A DNA stretch of 64,000 nt from Virgisporangium aurantiacum (GTDB lineage Bacteria > Actinomycetota > Actinomycetes > Mycobacteriales > Micromonosporaceae). This document shows, one piece after another, positions 63,780 to 64,000 of this stretch; position 1 is the first letter of the stretch, and every line of letters begins with the position of its first letter. The stretch is taken from assembly GCF_016863635.1 (NCBI RefSeq), contig NZ_BOPG01000034.1, positions 1-64,000 on the forward strand, in the 5' to 3' direction. Made by a program: the position numbers and the translations under genes. The notes under the pieces were generated by a model, which made no database searches, was not told where the DNA came from, and saw nothing but the letters and a program-made list of their open reading frames with translations.

Positions 63780-64000
63780 CCCAGTCACCGGACGCCGGAG
63801 GGGCGGCTCGACTGCCGCCCTATCTGCGTCACGCGTTCGGTGACTTCACTCCGTCTCCCGCGCCGGCCGAACCGGCCGAGGAGACGCTGCGGCCGTTCGT
63901 CCTGACCTCCGGGCGGGTCTCCTCGGGTGACCGGGAGATCAGCCTGGAGACGCAGGTGACGTCGAACTACGACGACGCCGGCACGGCGCACTACGCGACC
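63776..64000 (+). CDS. cvnC: DUF742 protein (CvnC), 5' part
   Basis: First 75 codons, open to the window end. RPFVLTSGRVSS and LETQVTS are the start of the DUF742 domain, a winged-helix-like protein of conservons. An acidic, Pro-rich stretch of about 35 residues precedes it. GTG 63776. A CvnD-type GTPase gene is expected just beyond the right edge. Confidence 0.9.
   Translation, partial: MTQSPDAGGAARLPPYLRHAFGDFTPSPAPAEPAEETLRPFVLTSGRVSSGDREISLETQVTSNYDDAGTAHYAT

Overview
The window is a contiguous piece of chromosome from a high-GC actinomycete. The evidence is strong third-position G/C, frequent GTG, TTG and even ATC starts, many 4-bp stop/start overlaps, riboswitch-led riboflavin genes, an argCJBDFR-H cluster, treXYZ, a conservon (cvn) operon and LuxR-type two-component systems. 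The gene set fits Micromonosporales or a near relative, but genus cannot be fixed from sequence reading alone. I see no IS element, prophage, CRISPR array, tRNA or rRNA gene inside the window.

Layout. 1-331: leader-like DNA with three promoter-like elements pointing left out of the window, just downstream of tyrS; an rRNA operon may lie beyond the left edge. 332-4899: tyrS, an AAA ATPase of the CDC48 type, and prpE. 4844-8625: an MMPL/RND-like exporter and an ECF42-type sigma factor translationally coupled to a YCII (DGPF) protein, preceded by a clear ECF42-style promoter. 8626-12288: a Uma2-like protein, a NarL/DesR-type two-component pair and a RarD transporter. 12103-19863: a seven-gene form II molybdenum hydroxylase cluster (moxR, coxE, xdhC, coxS, coxL, coxM, coxG). 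19962-21097: a small secreted M15-like peptidase and an MPG DNA glycosylase.

21067-28247: arginine biosynthesis, transcribed leftward as argC-J-B-D-F-R-H, with ArgR operator-like sites ahead of argC and no argG between argR and argH. 28310-35365: an NAD(P)-binding epimerase, a second two-component pair divergent from an ABC exporter, and a large MalT-like (LAL) regulator. 35563-41753: pheST, an SpoU methyltransferase and infC-rpmI-rplT, where infC appears to start at ATC behind a strong ribosome binding site.

41754-45922: FMN riboswitch, ribE, ribBA, ribH, hisE, hisG and a PH-domain protein in one run, without ribD. 45999-50691: def, fmt, rsmB, rpe and a response regulator with a GGDDF domain. 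50757-58939: treX-treY-treZ and a divergent GH133-type debranching enzyme, together a glycogen/maltodextrin-to-trehalose module. 59229-64000: a conservon (NIT-type kinase, roadblock protein, DUF742 protein cut by the window end) preceded by an extra two-helix membrane sensor gene.

Most of the window is housekeeping and accessory metabolism with ordinary family assignments. The points most worth a second look are the conservon with its extra sensor and duplicated kinase-tail motif, the infC ATC start, the ECF42 autoregulatory promoter, the anti-Shine-Dalgarno switch below the FMN riboswitch, the GGDDF regulator coupled to rpe, and four in-frame tandem repeats sitting in linkers or tails of otherwise ordinary proteins.
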